The notes under the pieces were generated by a model that saw only the letters and a program-made list of their open reading frames with translations, ran no database searches and was not told where the DNA came from. A stretch of DNA of 64,000 nucleotides from Salinimonas marina (GTDB lineage: Bacteria; Pseudomonadota; Gammaproteobacteria; Enterobacterales; Alteromonadaceae), in the NCBI RefSeq assembly GCF_015644725.1, contig NZ_CP064795.1, positions 804,501 to 868,500 on the forward strand, read 5' to 3'. Positions 1-9,424 of this stretch are shown here, piece by piece. The position numbers and the translations under genes are program-made. The stretch's first letter is position 1, and each line of letters starts with the position of its first letter.

Positions 1-1098
1 GTAGGCGTCTGGAACCCTGAATTCACAATCACCAATGAAGAGCTCGTGGCAAGCTATAATGCGTATGCTGATGCCTTTAACAAAGAACATCAGGCTGACA
101 TTGACGCCGGAGATGTCGCTGCCAAACCCCATTCCAGTGCGGAATTTATTGAAAAAGCGTCGGGTATCAAACAGCGTTATATCTACTGCAAAGACGGGGC
201 GTTAGATGTGCAAAGAATGCGCCCCAGTATTCCTGAGCGGGCGGAAACTGAGCTGTCTGATCAGGCGGAAATTGCACTGCATGCAGCCAAAAAAGCGCTG
301 GCAGAGGCAAATAAACAAGCCAGCGACGTGGATGCGGTTATTGTGTCGTGCGCCTACACGCAGCGCTCTTATCCTGCCATCGCCATTGAAGTACAGAAAC
401 AGCTTGGCATCGAAGGCTTTGGCTTTGACATGCTGGTGGCCTGTTCGGCGGCCACATTCGGGATGCATCGCGCCTATGAAATGATTGCTGCAGGCAATGC
501 CAAATGCGTATTGGTCATAAATCCTGAACTGGTCTCGCCCCAGATTAATTACACCGATCGGGACAGTCACTTTATTTTTGGTGATGTGGCTACCGCCACG
601 GTGCTTGAAACCGCCGAGACCGCGACCGCTGAACATGTCTATAATGTGCTGAGCACCCAGGCGCTGACAAAATATTCAAACAATATTCGTTCGAACTTTA
701 GCTATATGAGCCGCGCCAATGATGTCGACCCGTACGGCCCGGATAAATTATTTCATCAGGCCGGCCGCAAAGTGTTTAAAGAAGTTTGCCCGCTGGCAGC
801 GGACCACATTGAGCAGCATCTGGCGCGTCACTCGCTGACGCCGGCGGATGTGACCCGCTGGTGGCTGCATCAGGCGAACATCAATATGAATACACTTATC
901 TGCAAGCGGCTGCTGGGACGTGAAGCCAGTGCTCAGGAAGCGCCAATTGTGCTGGATGAATACGCCAATACCGCGTCTGCAGGCTCGGTGATTGCCTTTG
1001 GTCTGAATCATAAAGATCTGCACCAGGGCGATTACGGTGTCTTATGTTCATTTGGAGCCGGTTATTCTATCGGTAGCCTGGTATTGCAAAAGCGTTAA
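1..1098 (+). CDS. Beta-ketoacyl-ACP synthase III-like protein (FabH2 type), 5' partial
   Basis: Thiolase-fold enzyme that should condense an acyl-CoA starter with malonyl-ACP in fatty acid synthesis. The reading frame is open from base 1, reading VGVWNPEFTITNEELV before the first possible internal start (GTG at 46), so the true start lies upstream of the window and perhaps 10-20 residues are missing. The catalytic triad of the family is visible: Cys in VACSAATFG (codon at 442), His in WWLHQAN (codon at 868) and Asn in EYANTASAGS (codon at 967). The FIEKASGIKQRY segment and overall length suit the longer FabH-like subfamily (Pseudomonas PA3286 type) rather than housekeeping FabH. It lies 35 bp upstream of prsK. 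Substrate preference cannot be read from the sequence. Confidence 0.88.
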   Translation, partial: VGVWNPEFTITNEELVASYNAYADAFNKEHQADIDAGDVAAKPHSSAEFIEKASGIKQRYIYCKDGALDVQRMRPSIPERAETELSDQAEIALHAAKKALAEANKQASDVDAVIVSCAYTQRSYPAIAIEVQKQLGIEGFGFDMLVACSAATFGMHRAYEMIAAGNAKCVLVINPELVSPQINYTDRDSHFIFGDVATATVLETAETATAEHVYNVLSTQALTKYSNNIRSNFSYMSRANDVDPYGPDKLFHQAGRKVFKEVCPLAADHIEQHLARHSLTPADVTRWWLHQANINMNTLICKRLLGREASAQEAPIVLDEYANTASAGSVIAFGLNHKDLHQGDYGVLCSFGAGYSIGSLVLQKR

Positions 1099-1133
1099 GC
1101 GTTGAAGTAAAACGACAATAATTAGGGAAGATA

Positions 1134-3156
1134 ATGCTGGCAGATATTGGTTATAGCCTGAGCGCACTGGGGCATTTGGGCTTGTTGTTGTTATTGTTCA
1201 CGGTGCGTAAGGCCGGGCTGGCCAAATATCTGCTGATGTTGGCCACCCTGGTCAGCTTTGGCTGGTCGGTGGGCTATATTACCTATCTGACCGGCCCGGT
1301 GAGTCTGTACTATCTGCTGACGGCCGATGTCACCAAGTTGCTGGTCTGGCTACTGTTTCTGGCCAGTTGTTTAAGAAACGACTTCGCCACCATTTGGGAT
1401 GTACTGCGCCGCCCCGTAACCATGGTCATTTTATTGCCAGGGCTGGTCACGCTGATTGCCCCTGGTTTTACCGGTTCCAGCTGTCGACCCACTTTCTGAT
1501 GATGACGATTTTGTCACTGGAAGTGTTGTTGCTGCTGGAAGTGTTGTACCGCCAGGTTGATAAAGATCGCTGGGCGTATAAGCCTCTGGTGATTTCGCTG
1601 GGCGCGGTGCATTTGTTTGAATTTGTCACCTATGTGAATGCCACCATGGTGAATATTGTGGATCCCGGGTTTATTGCCGCCCGTGGTTATTTCTATTTCC
1701 TGATTCTGCCTTTTTTAGTTATCGCAATTCGCCGTATCAAGCACTGGGGGTAGATATATTTATCTCCCGCCAGGTGGTGTTACACAGCTCTATTATGCTG
1801 GTGGCCGGTGGCTTTTTGTTTGTGGTGGCTATGGCCGGCTACGCGGTCAATTATTATGGTGGCAACTGGGGCACCACATTTCAGATTATCACGCTGGGGC
1901 TATCGCTAACCTTACTGGCCGCGGTGATAACCTCAAACAGTCTGCGTAACCGCACCAAAGTGTTTATCACTAAACACTTTTTTGCCAATCAATTCGACTA
2001 CCGGGTAGAGTGGGTAAAGCTAACCAAAGCCCTTACTTCACAAACCAACGGCATGCATGAGGTGTACACCCATGCGCTCAAAGGGACCTGCGAGGCCATC
2101 AATTATGACAGCGGGGTGCTGGCCAAAATTGTCGGCAATAATGTTGAGCTGGTCAGCGAGTGTGGGTATGTCGAGTTTAATGAAGCTGAACGTACGGTAT
2201 TACGTCAGTTGATCCCGTTTTGCGCCAGCACCAACTGGCTTATCGACTTACCCGAATACCAGGTCAATCCTTTTAAGTACGAGGGCTTGCAGCTGGACCG
2301 GGAAACCGTAAAAGCGGTGAACTTCGAATTAGTGGTGCCCTTGTTCAATCAGGAGAAAGTCTGGGGCTTTGCGCTGTTGCACAACTCAGGCGACAGCGTC
2401 TCACTGAACTGGGAGGTTCGTGACTATCTGCATGCGGTCAGTGAGCAGGTCGCCACCTATATATTGCACAGCGAGGCGGCCAATGCGGTGGCTGAAAATG
2501 CGCAGTTTGCGGCGTTTAATCGCATGTCGGCGTTTGTTTTGCACGATCTTAAAAATGTGATGGCCCAGGTGGATCTGATTTTATGCAATGCTGAACAACA
2601 CAAGCATAATCCCGAATTTATTGAAGATACCTTTGAAACCTTACATTACACCAAGGCCAGAATGGATAAGATGCTACGCCAGCTGACCGAAAAAAATGTG
2701 GAGGATAAAGGTATTGATCAGGCACAGCTGTTATCACCGGTAATACAGCATGTTCTGGAGAATCGGTGTCATAATCTACTGCCTGTGCCACAGCTTATCT
2801 GTGAAGAAGAGCGTAGCGTGGTGGTCGATGCCGAAAAATTTTCCAATGTTATTTATCATCTGGTCAGTAATGCGCAGCAGGCTACGGCGGATGAGGGACA
2901 AATAACCGTGCGTTTACGGGTGGATGAAGCCGAACAGCAACAGCTGGTGCTGATTGAAGACAATGGCACCGGTATGGATAAAGCCTTCATTGAGCAGCGT
3001 CTCTTCAAGCCGTTTGATACGACCAAAGGCAATGCTGGCATGGGCATCGGCGCTTATGATGCAAAACATTATATGGAGTCTGTTGAAGGCTATTTAACAG
3101 TACATAGTGAAGTCGGCAAAGGCAGTTGTTTTACGCTGGCCTTTCCCCTTGACTAA
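1134..3156 (+). CDS. prsK: PEP-CTERM/exosortase-system sensor histidine kinase PrsK, interrupted by two apparent 1-nt deletions
   Basis: Membrane sensor kinase of the PrsK family, partner of the adjacent PrsR. The N-terminal half is a series of hydrophobic segments, followed by a GAF-like region and a HATPase core; the phosphoacceptor region reads LHDLKNVMAQ (about 2540) and the ATP-binding glycines read GMGIGAYDAKHY (about 3040). The start at 1134 follows an AGGGAAG ribosome site. The protein continues in three successive frames: it leaves the first near 1475-1476 (GGTTCC; one T too few for ...TGFQLSTHFL) and the second near 1746-1750 (a G5 run where G6 would give KHWGVDIFISRQVV). Both changes are single-base deletions, the protein on either side is family-typical, and similar breaks hit essential genes nearby, so sequence error is likelier than a real pseudogene. 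Confidence 0.85.
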
Positions 3157-3198
3157 GCCATCGATTGAAACAACCAATTTATACAGGATAACCAGCAC

Positions 3199-4559
3199 AT
3201 GACGGATACCATACTAGTTGTCGATGACGATTTGGGGATCCAAAAACAGTTGAAGTGGAGTTTTACGGATTACACGGTGGTCTTTGCCGATGATCGTAGT
3301 TCCACCATTGCTCAGTTGCGGCGCCACGAGCCAAAAGTGGTGACCCTTGATTTGGGACTGCCGCCGGACCCGGCGAATGCCTCAGAAGGTCTGGCTACGC
3401 TGGAAGAAATTATTGCGCTGGCCCCGCGCACCAAAGTTATTGTGGTGACCGGTAACAACGACAAAGAAAATGCGCTAAAAGCCATTGAGCTGGGCGCTTA
3501 CGATTTTTATCAAAAGCCCATCGACTCCGATACGATTAAACTGTTGGTTAACCGGGCGGCGAACCTGGCGAAGCTGGAAGATGAAAATCGTATACTGGCG
3601 AAAACCCGCCCGGGCATGGGCCGGATTATCGGTAACAGCGATGCGATTCAGACCGTGGTACGCCGCGCCGAAAAAATTGCCGGCACCGACATCAGCACCC
3701 TGTTGCTGGGCGAAAGTGGCACCGGTAAAGAAGTGTTTGCGCGCAGTATTCACGAGCACAGCCCGCGTAAAGACAAGCCTTTTGTGGCCATTAACTGTGC
3801 CTCTATTCCTGAAAACCTGCTTGAAAGCGAGCTGTTTGGTTACGAAAAAGGCGCGTTCACCGGGGCCAATAAAACCACGTTAGGAAAAATTGAAACCGCC
3901 CAGGGTGGCACTCTGTTTCTGGATGAAATAGGCGATATGCCGCTGGGGTTACAGGCCAAAATGCTGCGTTTCTTACAAGAGCGGATCATTGAGCGGGTCG
4001 GCGGGCGCAGTGAAATTTCAGTCGATATACGGGTTATCTGTGCCACGCACCGGGATCTGCAGACGATGGTGGCCGAAGAAAGTTTTCGGGAAGACTTGTA
4101 CTACCGCATCGGTGAGATCCCGATTGTCATTCCGCCTCTGCGTGACCGGGATCAGGACATCATTCTGCTGGCCCGAACCTTTTTAAGTCAGTATCGCGAA
4201 GAGTTTGGCGCCAAAGCCAAAAGCTTTTCAGAAGGCGCGATTCAGGCATTACTGGCGCATCGCTGGCCGGGCAATATTCGCGAGCTTCAGAATAAACTGA
4301 AGTCGGCAGTCATTATGGCCGAAGGTCAGGTGGTCCAGGCTGAAGATTTAGGTCTGATGGCCCCGGACAAACCGGCTGAAACCGAGACATTGAATCTTCG
4401 TGAAGTCCGGGAACTGGCAGAAAGCCGGGCCATTCGCCGGGCCTACTTAACCGCCGATAAAAATATGTCTAAGACTGCTGAACTGCTGGGGTAACCCGGC
4501 CTACGCTGTATTCACTGATAGACAAATATCATATGGAAGACATCAAAACCGGCGTATAA
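3199..4559 (+). CDS. prsR: PEP-CTERM-box response regulator PrsR (sigma-54 activator), apparent 1-nt deletion near the 3' end
   Basis: NtrC-type activator: receiver domain (phosphoacceptor Asp in VVTLDLGLPPDP, about residue 52), AAA+ sigma-54 interaction domain with Walker A GESGTGKE and the GAFTGA loop that contacts sigma-54, and a Fis-type helix-turn-helix. As written, the frame stops at 4494 in the middle of the HTH (MSKTAELLG). Adding one G to the G4 run at 4488-4491 continues the frame as VTRPTLYSLIDKYHM and ends at 4559, the expected family C-terminus. In this family PrsK/PrsR controls exopolysaccharide and PEP-CTERM protein genes, but no exosortase or EPS gene lies in this window. A terminator hairpin overlaps the true stop codon. 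Confidence 0.88.
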
Positions 4560-4572
4560 GCCGGTTTTTTTT
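4546..4572. terminator. Bidirectional terminator between prsR and the diguanylate cyclase gene
   Basis: Stem AAACCGGC (4546-4553) / GCCGGTTT (4560-4567) with a T-run to 4572 on the plus strand and an A-run on the other side. It serves prsR and can also serve the convergent minus-strand gene ending at 4572. That the stem overlaps the last prsR codons supports the repaired prsR end. Confidence 0.75.
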
Positions 4573-6734
4573 CAGGTATCTTCGGGCCATTGAATACTGG
4601 CAATATTGTTTAGCGACGTTGCGAGTTTGATCTGCGCAAGATTGAACTTTTCGGATAATACCGAGGCCGCTGCGGTGCCAGGCTGGTCCGTATCACCGGC
4701 TTGCTGTTCACTGGCCTCACGGACACCGACCCAACAGTTCTTACCAGACAATTTTGCCGCGTACAGGCAATAATCAATCAACGCAAAGGTCATTGACCAG
4801 GAAGTATTAAACGGCCCGTGAGGGTCCAGGGGCAGGACACTAAAGCCGATACAACAGGTTACCCGCAAAGGCCGGGCGTCGGCCAGGATAAACACATGGG
4901 CGGCCACTGTTTGCCGAAAGCGTTCGGCCAGCTCTTCGGTACTGGCCCGGTTCGCATGCCGGCAAATGACCAGAAATTCCTCGCCTCCCCAGCGGATCTG
5001 CAAATCGGTATCCCGAAATACTTCCTGAATTAGAGTGGAAAATTGCACCAGCACCCGGTCCCCCGATAAGTGGCCATACTCATCGTTGATTTGTTTGAAA
5101 TTGTCGATATCCATTAGAAAACACAACAAATCGGTGTCAGCACGGGTGTTGTTTTCGGCCGCCTGAGCGCACGCATGCTGAGCACGCCGAAACTCACCGG
5201 GCAGCCGGGTATCCAGATAGTAGCGATTGTATAAACCGGTAAGTGGATCCCGCAGGCTAGCTTGTTCCAGCGACTTAAAGGCTTCCTGCAACTGTTGATT
5301 TTTTGACTCCAGCTCAATTGTTCTGGCCCGAACTTGCTGGCGCAGCCACATATTCTGACGATAATGGGCGTAGCGGCTAAATAATAAAAACAGCAACAAC
5401 ATCAGGGTAATAACCGAACCTAAAATCAGCATATTGCGCAAATTCCGTTGCTCGGCCTGTGCCAGCTCGGCGGCATTGCTATGCTCCAACAGTTCAATAG
5501 ACTGGGCCTGACGCTGTACCTGTAACAACGCGCTTTGCTGAATAATAGGCATCAGTCGTGCCTGATTGGCCAGTGAAGCCGTCATGGCATAGCTTTGCTG
5601 CTGCGCTTCATAGGCTTGTTGATAGTCTTGCTGTTCAAACAGCAGCTGGGCTTTAAGTTTTAAAAATTCGGTGTGCAGACCGGCGCGTTGCTGGCTTATG
5701 GCCATCTGCTCTCCCTGAAGTACATGCTCAAATGCTTGTTCTGGCTGGTTTGCCAGACGCAGGCCCCGGGCCATGTAAAGATGAAGGTAAGCTTCAAGTT
5801 TTGTCGCCGAGTGCTGTCGGGCAAACGCCATGGCGGTGTTCAGATGCGCCTGACCAACATCGGCCTCGCCCGCGGTTATTTCAATCAGGCCCAGTAGGCT
5901 TTGCGCCTTATGCAGCATCACAGGCGCGTTGATCTCGGCAAATAAACCTAAGGCTTTGTTGAGCTGTGTTCGGGCCTGGGTAGTATCGCTGCGCTGTAAA
6001 TTGAGCTCCCCCAGGCTAAAATAACTTGAAGCCACATAGAAGGCGGTGCCGGCGCTATCAAAATATTCCAGTGCGTCATCCAGGTACTGGCCCGCCAGCT
6101 CCAGCTGCTGCAGTTGCAGGTACGCCACCCCGATGTAATAAAACACCTGCCCGGTAAGCTCAGCATCTTCATACTGATGACTGTTTTTAGCCACCTGTTG
6201 GAGTACCGCCAGTGCCGGTTCGTATTGGCCCCGGGCCACCAGAATACTGCCCACCGTTACCTGCTGCCACGCGACACCGCTTAAATGATGGTGTTGCTGA
6301 TAAAGCTGTAGTGCCTGATAGGCATGCTCCAACGCCGCCTGTAAATTTCCCTGGAAGCGGTAGACCTTTGCCATCTCCCCCAAAATGAACGCCTTTGAAG
6401 CGATCTGGCGCGGTTGCTGACAATGATGCAGCGCGGTCTCAAAGGCCTGAAGCGCGTCATCGTAGGCGCTTTGTGAGCGGGCAAAATGGCCTTTATAAAA
6501 ATGCGCAGACACTAAATCGTCGGGGTTATTGGAAGGATTTAAGGTGGCAATAAGCTTTGCCAGGTTTTTGTGGGTAACATCAGCCAGCCCTTGGTCAAAG
6601 TCCAGTGAGAGCTGTTCAAGCTGCTGGCAGATGGCCGGCGAACACGACAAAAACTGGCTGGGCGATGCCAAACTAGCCCCGCAACCTGTCACCAGTAGCA
6701 ACGCCATAACAAGCAGACGTACATAATGCATCAT
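4572..6734 (-). CDS. TPR-containing membrane diguanylate cyclase (GGDEF)
   Basis: Makes cyclic di-GMP from two GTP. The N-terminus is hydrophobic and contains LLLVTGCGAS, a possible lipobox (a signal peptide is the alternative). About 380 residues of TPR-like helical repeats follow, predicted periplasmic, then one membrane segment (LILGSVITLMLLLFLLFS, about residues 440-460), a short coiled coil, and a GGDEF domain with DPLTGLYNRYYLD, the metal-binding DIDNFKQIND and an intact RWGGEEFL active site. No RxxD inhibitory site is evident immediately before GGEEF. The ATG at 6734 is preferred over GTG at 6740 because AGGA lies 7 nt before it. Convergent with prsR. The layout suggests a periplasmic protein-interaction sensor driving c-di-GMP synthesis; the ligand is unknown. 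Confidence 0.9.
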   Translation of the reverse strand: MMHYVRLLVMALLLVTGCGASLASPSQFLSCSPAICQQLEQLSLDFDQGLADVTHKNLAKLIATLNPSNNPDDLVSAHFYKGHFARSQSAYDDALQAFETALHHCQQPRQIASKAFILGEMAKVYRFQGNLQAALEHAYQALQLYQQHHHLSGVAWQQVTVGSILVARGQYEPALAVLQQVAKNSHQYEDAELTGQVFYYIGVAYLQLQQLELAGQYLDDALEYFDSAGTAFYVASSYFSLGELNLQRSDTTQARTQLNKALGLFAEINAPVMLHKAQSLLGLIEITAGEADVGQAHLNTAMAFARQHSATKLEAYLHLYMARGLRLANQPEQAFEHVLQGEQMAISQQRAGLHTEFLKLKAQLLFEQQDYQQAYEAQQQSYAMTASLANQARLMPIIQQSALLQVQRQAQSIELLEHSNAAELAQAEQRNLRNMLILGSVITLMLLLFLLFSRYAHYRQNMWLRQQVRARTIELESKNQQLQEAFKSLEQASLRDPLTGLYNRYYLDTRLPGEFRRAQHACAQAAENNTRADTDLLCFLMDIDNFKQINDEYGHLSGDRVLVQFSTLIQEVFRDTDLQIRWGGEEFLVICRHANRASTEELAERFRQTVAAHVFILADARPLRVTCCIGFSVLPLDPHGPFNTSWSMTFALIDYCLYAAKLSGKNCWVGVREASEQQAGDTDQPGTAAASVLSEKFNLAQIKLATSLNNIASIQWPEDT

Positions 6735-6864
6735 ACCCACATCCTGGTTACGCGTTTCTACTGTTTTACCTTATTGTATGCACAAAAGCTAATAAAAAAA
6801 GGTGAGGTCAAAGGATTACTGACTAGTCGTAATTCACGCTTTTTTTGCTAGCAACAAGATTGCT

Positions 6865-7167
6865 TTAACAGCACACCAGAAAGGGGACGAGGTTTGCTTG
6901 CTCCACCCAGATCCTGATAAGTTTTGAGCGGGGGATCCCAGTTTGTTCGCTCAGCGCCGTCAGCTTTTCAATGGCATGTTCACTGAGAGTGAAGGTAGCC
7001 CGGCGCATCGGTTTGGTGGTGCCAGCTTCCTGTTTTTCCGGGAGCCGAACCACTGTCGCCACGCCTTCGCCACGTGCATAGTCAATCGCCTGCTCGATAA
7101 AGGTATCCACGCTTACCGGCGTGGCCTTAACTGACGGCTTGGATTTTTTGAGACTGGAAAGACTCAT
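6865..7167 (-). CDS. ParG-like small partner protein of the ParA/ParF ATPase (probable ribbon-helix-helix)
   Basis: 100 residues. The start at 7167 (MSLSSLKKSKP) has GGGAGAA 5 nt upstream and overlaps the end of the ATPase gene by 41 bp in another frame. The N-terminal half is basic and probably flexible (SLKKSKPSVKATPVS). The C-terminal half has the outline of a ribbon-helix-helix DNA-binding domain: strand MRRATFTLS, helix EHAIEKLTALSEQTG, then IPRSKLIRIWVEQAN. ParG of type Ib partition systems has the same plan: a small RHH protein encoded directly after ParF, binding the centromere and stimulating the ATPase. RHH assignment is by pattern only. Confidence 0.65.
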   Translation of the reverse strand: MSLSSLKKSKPSVKATPVSVDTFIEQAIDYARGEGVATVVRLPEKQEAGTTKPMRRATFTLSEHAIEKLTALSEQTGIPRSKLIRIWVEQANLVPFLVCC

Positions 7168-7822
7168 AGCTTTCTCCCTGTTCCCGGGCCAGAAGCTCTT
7201 CGATGATACTGCGTATCTCGATAGCGGCTTTTCCTTTTGGCTCACTTTCCATGACCGACATACCGGACTCTTCCGAATCATCATACATGTTACGGCTAAA
7301 GGTAACCGAGTCCAGCACCGGTACTTCGAACGACCGACAAACCTCTTTTGCTTCCAGGATACGGCTGGCCAGTGAGGGTAACGATGGGCATTGGGTGATG
7401 ACAAAGGCCGCATTCATACGAGGGTTTACCATTTTGCAGGTCGACAGAATATCTTCCATATGAGGCACGGTTTTCAAATCACGACGTTTAGGACGCAGCG
7501 GAATAAGAATATGATCGGCCACCGCCATCGACGAGCGCAGGGCCAGGTTATCCTGGCCGCCGCAATCTATTACCACATACTCATAATGCTGACGTAAACT
7601 CAGCAAATCATTACGAATTTTACCATACAACTGCACACAGTTGATGGCCGGTAATTCCTCATTGGCGTTACGTTCCTGGATCCAGTCTGAGGTGGTCCGT
7701 TGCGGGTCACAGTCGACCATCAACACGCTGACCTGCTTTTCATTTCGAAGATATACCGCGATGTTCTGGGCTAAGCAGCTTTTGCCGCTGCCGCCTTTCT
7801 CGCCGCCGACTAAAATAATCAT
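7127..7822 (-). CDS. ParA/ParF-family partition ATPase
   Basis: 231-residue deviant Walker-type ATPase without an N-terminal HTH, as in type Ib ParF. Visible motifs: signature-lysine Walker A GGEKGGSGKSCLAQN (residues 6-20), A' motif VDCDPQRTTSDW, Walker B YVVIDCGGQDN, and a ParF-like tail GMSVMESEPKGKAAIEI. The start ATG at 7822 has AAGGA 9 nt upstream. The downstream gene (probable ParG-like partner) overlaps it by 41 bp. Such pairs move plasmids or other cargo over the nucleoid; here the pair sits alone between a diguanylate cyclase and a hydrolase, with no replication gene nearby. It may be a remnant of an integrated replicon or a chromosomal positioning system. Confidence 0.85.
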   Translation of the reverse strand: MIILVGGEKGGSGKSCLAQNIAVYLRNEKQVSVLMVDCDPQRTTSDWIQERNANEELPAINCVQLYGKIRNDLLSLRQHYEYVVIDCGGQDNLALRSSMAVADHILIPLRPKRRDLKTVPHMEDILSTCKMVNPRMNAAFVITQCPSLPSLASRILEAKEVCRSFEVPVLDSVTFSRNMYDDSEESGMSVMESEPKGKAAIEIRSIIEELLAREQGESYESFQSQKIQAVS

Positions 7823-8233
7823 GATGTCAGTCCTTACCCGTATGGAATTACCAGCACCTCAACCAGGCGTTTCGGATGCTGGAATGGCCGACAGAAAAAG
7901 CAAATCAGTCTGATTAATACTATCAGACAGCTTCGGTAGCCCCGCTGTCATCTGTTAAAAGTGATACCTTTAGCAGGAAAGACCGGTGGCTTTGCGTCAC
8001 GTGCTTTCGCCTCGCTTTGCCTTTTTCGTCTGTTTTACTGCACCCGCCAGGGGTACCTTTGTAATTCAGCATAGCCCAATAAAGCCAGCGGGCAGGAATG
8101 GCGGGAAGGGCAAAGATATAAGCCAGCATACAAGCAGGGACAATGCCTAAATTGGCAATAGCGGTTTTTTGCCCAAGCGCACGTGCTAAAATAATGCATA
8201 ATCGATTTGTACAATGTAATCGGAGAGTTCCGT
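7823..8233. other. Intergenic region between the divergent partition cassette and the hydrolase gene
   Basis: About 410 bp. It holds the candidate operator half-sites described separately. On the minus strand, an open frame of about 70 codons over 7923-8140 reads as a hydrophobic peptide (MLAYIFALPAIPARWLYW) with a basic tail. It has no convincing start or ribosome site and no recognised relatives, so it is not called as a gene. Nothing else was identified. Confidence 0.5.
7904..7927. promoter_or_regulatory. Candidate operator/centromere half-sites upstream of the ParF-like gene
   Basis: Three half-sites of a 5-bp palindromic motif occur in 24 bp: ATCAG (7904-7908), CTGAT (7910-7914) and ATCAG (7922-7926). 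The last two form TCTGAT-N7-ATCAGA. The cluster lies 80-105 bp upstream of the ATPase start, where the RHH partner of a type Ib cassette would bind. A second inverted repeat, CCAGCA (7851-7856) / TGCTGG (7877-7882), lies between it and the gene. No binding data; inference from position and symmetry. Confidence 0.35.
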
Positions 8234-9340
8234 TTGAGATGGTCCCTATTTTTCACCGGCCTGCTGCTAACATGTTCAACCAGCACCGCGGTGGCCTCAA
8301 TGCAACAAGTCTTCACGGCATTCAGTCAGCTGTATCAGACAGAGCTCAATGCGACCAGCCGTTGTCGCGAGGGCGCCGTCAATCAGTATCGGGTGTGTGC
8401 AGAAGCCCTGCGTAATGAAGGCAACGGCCCGTTTATTCTGCATCATGGTAAGCCCACAAAAAATGTGGCGGTGTTGTTCCACGGCCTGAGCGATTCTCCC
8501 TATTTTATGCGGGCCCTTGCCGCGGTATTACATGATCGCGGCTTTACCGTGGTGGTCCCGCTGCTACCCGGGCATGGATTGCGCGAGGCGGACGCGGCAA
8601 TGAAAGATAAACAACTGGCCGAGCGCTGGCAGCAGCATGTTGAAGACATCATGGCCGTGAGCCAGCCGCTGGGTGAGCGCTTTTTTATCGGTGGTTTTTC
8701 TACCGGCGGGGCGCTGGCGGTCGACCATTATCTGGATGCACCTGAGGATATTGCCGGGCTGATGTTATTTTCAGGAGCGCTGGCGCTAACCGATAATGCC
8801 GAAACCATGCATAAAATCTGGGGTATCAAAACTCTGGCAAAACTTATCGATGGCGACTATGAAAGCCACGGCCCCAACCCCTACAAATACCCGGCGGTCG
8901 CTGGCTTCGCAGGATTAGAGCTGATGGATATCATCAGGTCTATCCGCACCCGGCTGGAGGAAGGGCAGCGTATACAGGTGCCGGTCTTTGCCGCTCATTC
9001 GCAGGCGGATAACACCACCCCGATTAAAGGGGTCAAGCGGTTGCTGGAATATGCAGATGACACCAATACTTTTTTCGAAATAGATAAAGACTATGATTTG
9101 TGTCATGCCGACTTACCGCTGAATCGTAAGCTGGTGGCCGACATGCATTTTAAAACGAAGATGGTCAATGTTCAGGAGCGCTGTGCGGTGCCTAAAGCCA
9201 ATCCTTTGTACCGCCAGATGATATTTATGCTTGAAGCCTTTGTCAGTGCCCATACTGAGATTACGCCAGGGCTGCAGGACAGCAACCGGCCGCGGCCGTA
9301 TATCAGTTATGATGACTTCAAACAGGCTACTGGTAAATAA
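8234..9340 (+). CDS. Secreted alpha/beta hydrolase (serine esterase/lipase-like)
   Basis: About 368 residues with a signal peptide (MRWSLFFTGLLLTCSTSTAVAS). Alpha/beta-hydrolase features are VLFHGLSDSPYFMR (oxyanion-hole HG region), VPLLPGHG, the nucleophile elbow FIGGFSTGGALA (Ser of GFSTG), an acid candidate in AHSQADNTTP, and a C-terminal His in DLCHADLPLN. The TTG at 8234 is chosen because GGAGAG lies 6 nt before it and the signal peptide then starts correctly; an in-frame TTG at 8207 lacks a ribosome site. Convergent with the dipeptidase gene. Likely a carboxylesterase or lipase; the substrate is unknown. Confidence 0.8.
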   Translation: MRWSLFFTGLLLTCSTSTAVASMQQVFTAFSQLYQTELNATSRCREGAVNQYRVCAEALRNEGNGPFILHHGKPTKNVAVLFHGLSDSPYFMRALAAVLHDRGFTVVVPLLPGHGLREADAAMKDKQLAERWQQHVEDIMAVSQPLGERFFIGGFSTGGALAVDHYLDAPEDIAGLMLFSGALALTDNAETMHKIWGIKTLAKLIDGDYESHGPNPYKYPAVAGFAGLELMDIIRSIRTRLEEGQRIQVPVFAAHSQADNTTPIKGVKRLLEYADDTNTFFEIDKDYDLCHADLPLNRKLVADMHFKTKMVNVQERCAVPKANPLYRQMIFMLEAFVSAHTEITPGLQDSNRPRPYISYDDFKQATGK

Positions 9341-9424
9341 ACCATAAAAAGCCTGGGCGGGGCTGTGGCCCGCACAGGCTGTTAGTAACGTCAGGCGGCT
9401 GAGCCGCTCTTATGCCGCCATGGG

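Noticed and set aside
7923..8129. 68-codon minus-strand hydrophobic open frame
   Set aside because: No suitable start or ribosome site and no recognised relatives; noted under the intergenic entry only.
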